Position numbers and translations under genes: made by a program. Below, in pieces: positions 6,685-8,215 of a stretch of DNA of 8,215 nucleotides. Below the pieces are notes generated by a model that was not told where the DNA came from, did no database searches, and saw nothing but the letters and a program-made list of their open reading frames with translations. How positions within the stretch are numbered: position 1 is the stretch's first letter; every line of letters begins with the position of its first letter. The stretch is from Gammaproteobacteria bacterium (GTDB lineage Bacteria > Pseudomonadota > Gammaproteobacteria > SZUA-229): the NCBI GenBank assembly GCA_029880105.1, contig JAOUPA010000086.1, forward strand, positions 1-8,215. The letters are read 5' to 3'.

Positions 6685-7461
6685 ATGGATTCTCCAGCAA
6701 CCCTGACTTCAGCATTTATTTTAGGCCTGTTTACCACCCTGCACTGCGTCGGCATGTGTGGCGGCATCATTGGTGCACTCAGCCTTGGACTGCCCACCAG
6801 TATTCGCGACAATAAAATAAACTTATTGTTTTTCGTTGCCACCTATAACGCTGGCCGTATTATCAGTTACGGCCTCGCCGGGCTTATCGCCGGTGCAATC
6901 GGCGCCAGTGCCATGGCCTCTACAGGCTTCGAGCAGGGCCATCATATCCTCCAATACATCGGCCTCGGCATGATGATTGCCGTTGGCCTGTACCTCTCTG
7001 GCTGGTTACCACAACTCGCCCGTGTAGAAAGAATCGGTATGCCTGTATGGAAAAGACTGGAGCCAATTGGACGTAAGTTCCTGCCTGTCTCCAATCCACT
7101 GAAGGCCGTGGCCTATGGCCTCATCTGGGGCTGGCTACCCTGCGGTATGGTTTACTTCGTGCTGATCTGGGCGCTGAGCACTAGCAATGCTATCCAGGGC
7201 GCGCTGCTGATGCTGGCCTTTGGCCTGGGCACAGTCCCTACCCTGCTCGCTGCAGGCTTTATGGCATCGCAGTTGATGCAGTTCGCCCGCAATCCAAAGA
7301 TTCGTTCAGTAGCAGGCATACTCATTATAATAATGGCGGTGGCCACGCTGTTTATCCCAATGGAACATCAACATAATCACGGAACTCAGGACGGCACTAC
7401 CAATCAGAACAGTGACCATAGCCAGCACATGAATCACACTGATCATTCACACCACCACTGA
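6685..7461 (+). CDS. DsbD_2/TauE-SafE-like multi-spanning membrane protein with His-rich C-terminal tail
   Basis: An inner-membrane protein of 258 residues with about six hydrophobic segments. It matches the group usually annotated as 'sulfite exporter TauE/SafE family' or 'cytochrome c biogenesis/UreH-like (DsbD_2)' proteins, often found beside cbb3 oxidase assembly or heavy-metal genes. Key residues are HCVGMCGG (20-27) in the first helix and WGWLPCGMVY (148-157) in the middle; these Cys, His and Met residues could carry a metal or a thiol pair. The last 31 residues (228-258) form a hydrophilic tail with ten histidines, ending in HHH, which looks like a metal-binding or metal-buffering segment. 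No good ribosome site precedes the ATG; TTTT directly abuts it. The next gene starts five bases after the stop, so the two are probably co-transcribed. Transport of sulfite is only an annotation habit here; metal handling is my inference. Confidence 0.82.
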   Translation: MDSPATLTSAFILGLFTTLHCVGMCGGIIGALSLGLPTSIRDNKINLLFFVATYNAGRIISYGLAGLIAGAIGASAMASTGFEQGHHILQYIGLGMMIAVGLYLSGWLPQLARVERIGMPVWKRLEPIGRKFLPVSNPLKAVAYGLIWGWLPCGMVYFVLIWALSTSNAIQGALLMLAFGLGTVPTLLAAGFMASQLMQFARNPKIRSVAGILIIIMAVATLFIPMEHQHNHGTQDGTTNQNSDHSQHMNHTDHSHHH

Positions 7462-7466
7462 AAAAT

Positions 7467-8012
7467 ATGAACGCACAGATAAAAAGACTTCATCCTGATG
7501 CTGAGATTTATAGCGTACACTCAGAAACACTGGCAATGCTAAATAACACACTACTAAAACGTTTTCTGGAAAACTACCAGCGCGACGATATAAAGCGCAC
7601 GCACCTGTTCAATAGCCGCTACGAAAACATCTATCTGGATGAACAGCATATTGCAGAACTATCCCTGTTAAAAAATGAAGCAAAAAACTTTGCCAACCAG
7701 ATTCTTGGCACCGAACACATCGACATGGGCTTCTGGTTTAATTACATGCCCTCAGGTGCTGTCACTACTGCACATCGTCATGATGACGATGACGAACTAC
7801 TCTCTGCCGCTTACTACATTAGCGTACCAAAAAATTCTGGCGATATTATCCTGCAGGCCAAAGATGCCCCTTTAAAAATCACACCGAGTGAAGGCAGCTT
7901 TATTTTCTTCAAACCCAACATAGTACATGAAGTCACAAAAAACCTAAGCGGACAGGATCGTCTTTCTGTTGGCATTAACTTTGGTCAGCGCAATAAAGAT
8001 AGCGAAGACTAA
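7467..8012 (+). CDS. Putative 2-oxoglutarate/Fe(II)-dependent oxygenase-like protein
   Basis: A 181-residue soluble protein with the layout of small 2-oxoglutarate/Fe(II) oxygenases (resembling the 2OG-FeII_Oxy_5 group, assigned from motif only). Residues 87-118 contain MGFWFNYMPSGAVTTAHRH, an acidic DDDDE patch and SAAYYIS, supplying candidate iron ligands H103, H105 and D107. The distal part carries SGDIILQ (124-130), SEGSFIFFKPNIVHEV (141-156) with candidate ligand H154, and RLSVGINF (165-172), whose R165, 11 residues after H154, would bind 2-oxoglutarate. No signal peptide or membrane helix is seen, so it is probably cytoplasmic. The start at 7467 follows the upstream stop by five bases, and no Shine-Dalgarno is visible because the preceding bases encode the neighbour's His tail; translational coupling is likely. 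The substrate is unknown; a protein, peptide or small molecule are all possible. A non-enzymatic cupin-like role is not excluded. Confidence 0.72.
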   Translation: MNAQIKRLHPDAEIYSVHSETLAMLNNTLLKRFLENYQRDDIKRTHLFNSRYENIYLDEQHIAELSLLKNEAKNFANQILGTEHIDMGFWFNYMPSGAVTTAHRHDDDDELLSAAYYISVPKNSGDIILQAKDAPLKITPSEGSFIFFKPNIVHEVTKNLSGQDRLSVGINFGQRNKDSED

Positions 8013-8033
8013 AGTTATACCATTACTGTTATT

Positions 8034-8215
8034 ATGACCACGATGAACGAACAGGCACCTGAAGAAAATACCCAGCCGCCAGCAAAAAACAAACGCCGCA
8101 ATGGCCTTCTGATTTTTGCTGCACTGGCCGTAGTCGCTGCATTTCTTGCCTATCGACCACCGATTACTGCTGTTTACTGCGAAACCACTGATGCATCAGA
8201 AAATCCTGACGTCAT
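8034..8215 (+). CDS. N-terminal part of a membrane-anchored protein, possibly glutaredoxin/thioredoxin-like
   Basis: An open frame from ATG 8034 runs to the window edge, giving 60 complete codons. It begins MTTMNEQAPEEN, followed by a Pro/Lys/Arg-rich stretch (KNKRR, about 18-22) and a single hydrophobic helix, GLLIFAALAVVAAFLAY (about 24-40). This is the pattern of an N-terminal anchor with the rest in the periplasm. After the helix comes VYCE and then TTDASENPDV, which is where a small redox domain often begins in anchored glutaredoxin-like proteins; that identity is a weak inference, because any CxxC motif would lie beyond the edge. A second ATG at 8043 is an alternative start; neither has a clear ribosome site. 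It lies 21 bases after the oxygenase-like gene on the same strand, so it probably belongs to the same transcript. Confidence 0.6.
   Translation, partial: MTTMNEQAPEENTQPPAKNKRRNGLLIFAALAVVAAFLAYRPPITAVYCETTDASENPDV

Overview
The window looks like chromosomal DNA of a moderate-GC gammaproteobacterium. The C-terminus of RimO closely matches the enterobacterial/gammaproteobacterial form, the regulator resembles HdfR, and one transporter is NhaD, an antiporter common in marine and haloalkaliphilic gammaproteobacteria. The species cannot be named from this sequence. No mobile element, CRISPR array, tRNA or rRNA was seen.

Layout: (1) 1-327, the 3' end of rimO (plus strand). (2) 328-754, an AT-rich gap without a convincing gene, probably holding the promoter of the next gene. 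(3) 755-2053, a membrane-anchored diguanylate cyclase with HAMP and GGDEF domains (plus). (4) 2121-2152, a strong symmetrical terminator between convergent genes. (5) Minus strand, read right to left: an SLC13-type permease with two internal TrkA-C (RCK_C) domains (5617-3659), then nhaD (3633-2179) after a 25-base gap, most likely one operon. (6) 5618-5761, a divergent regulatory region. (7) 5762-6595, an HdfR-like LysR regulator (plus). (8) 6685-8215, a tight plus-strand run: a DsbD_2/TauE-like membrane protein with a His-rich tail, a small 2-oxoglutarate/Fe(II) oxygenase-like protein, and the start of a membrane-anchored protein cut by the window edge.

Two working units stand out. The LysR gene, the SLC13-RCK_C permease and NhaD form a divergent regulator/transporter locus. 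If the permease is sodium-coupled, as is usual in its superfamily, NhaD would expel the sodium that enters, giving a small sodium circuit under LysR control. The 3' cluster joins a Cys/His-rich membrane protein to a non-haem iron oxygenase-like protein and an anchored protein that may be thiol-related. This suggests metal or redox handling, but no substrate can be assigned. The diguanylate cyclase seems to be an independent signalling gene.
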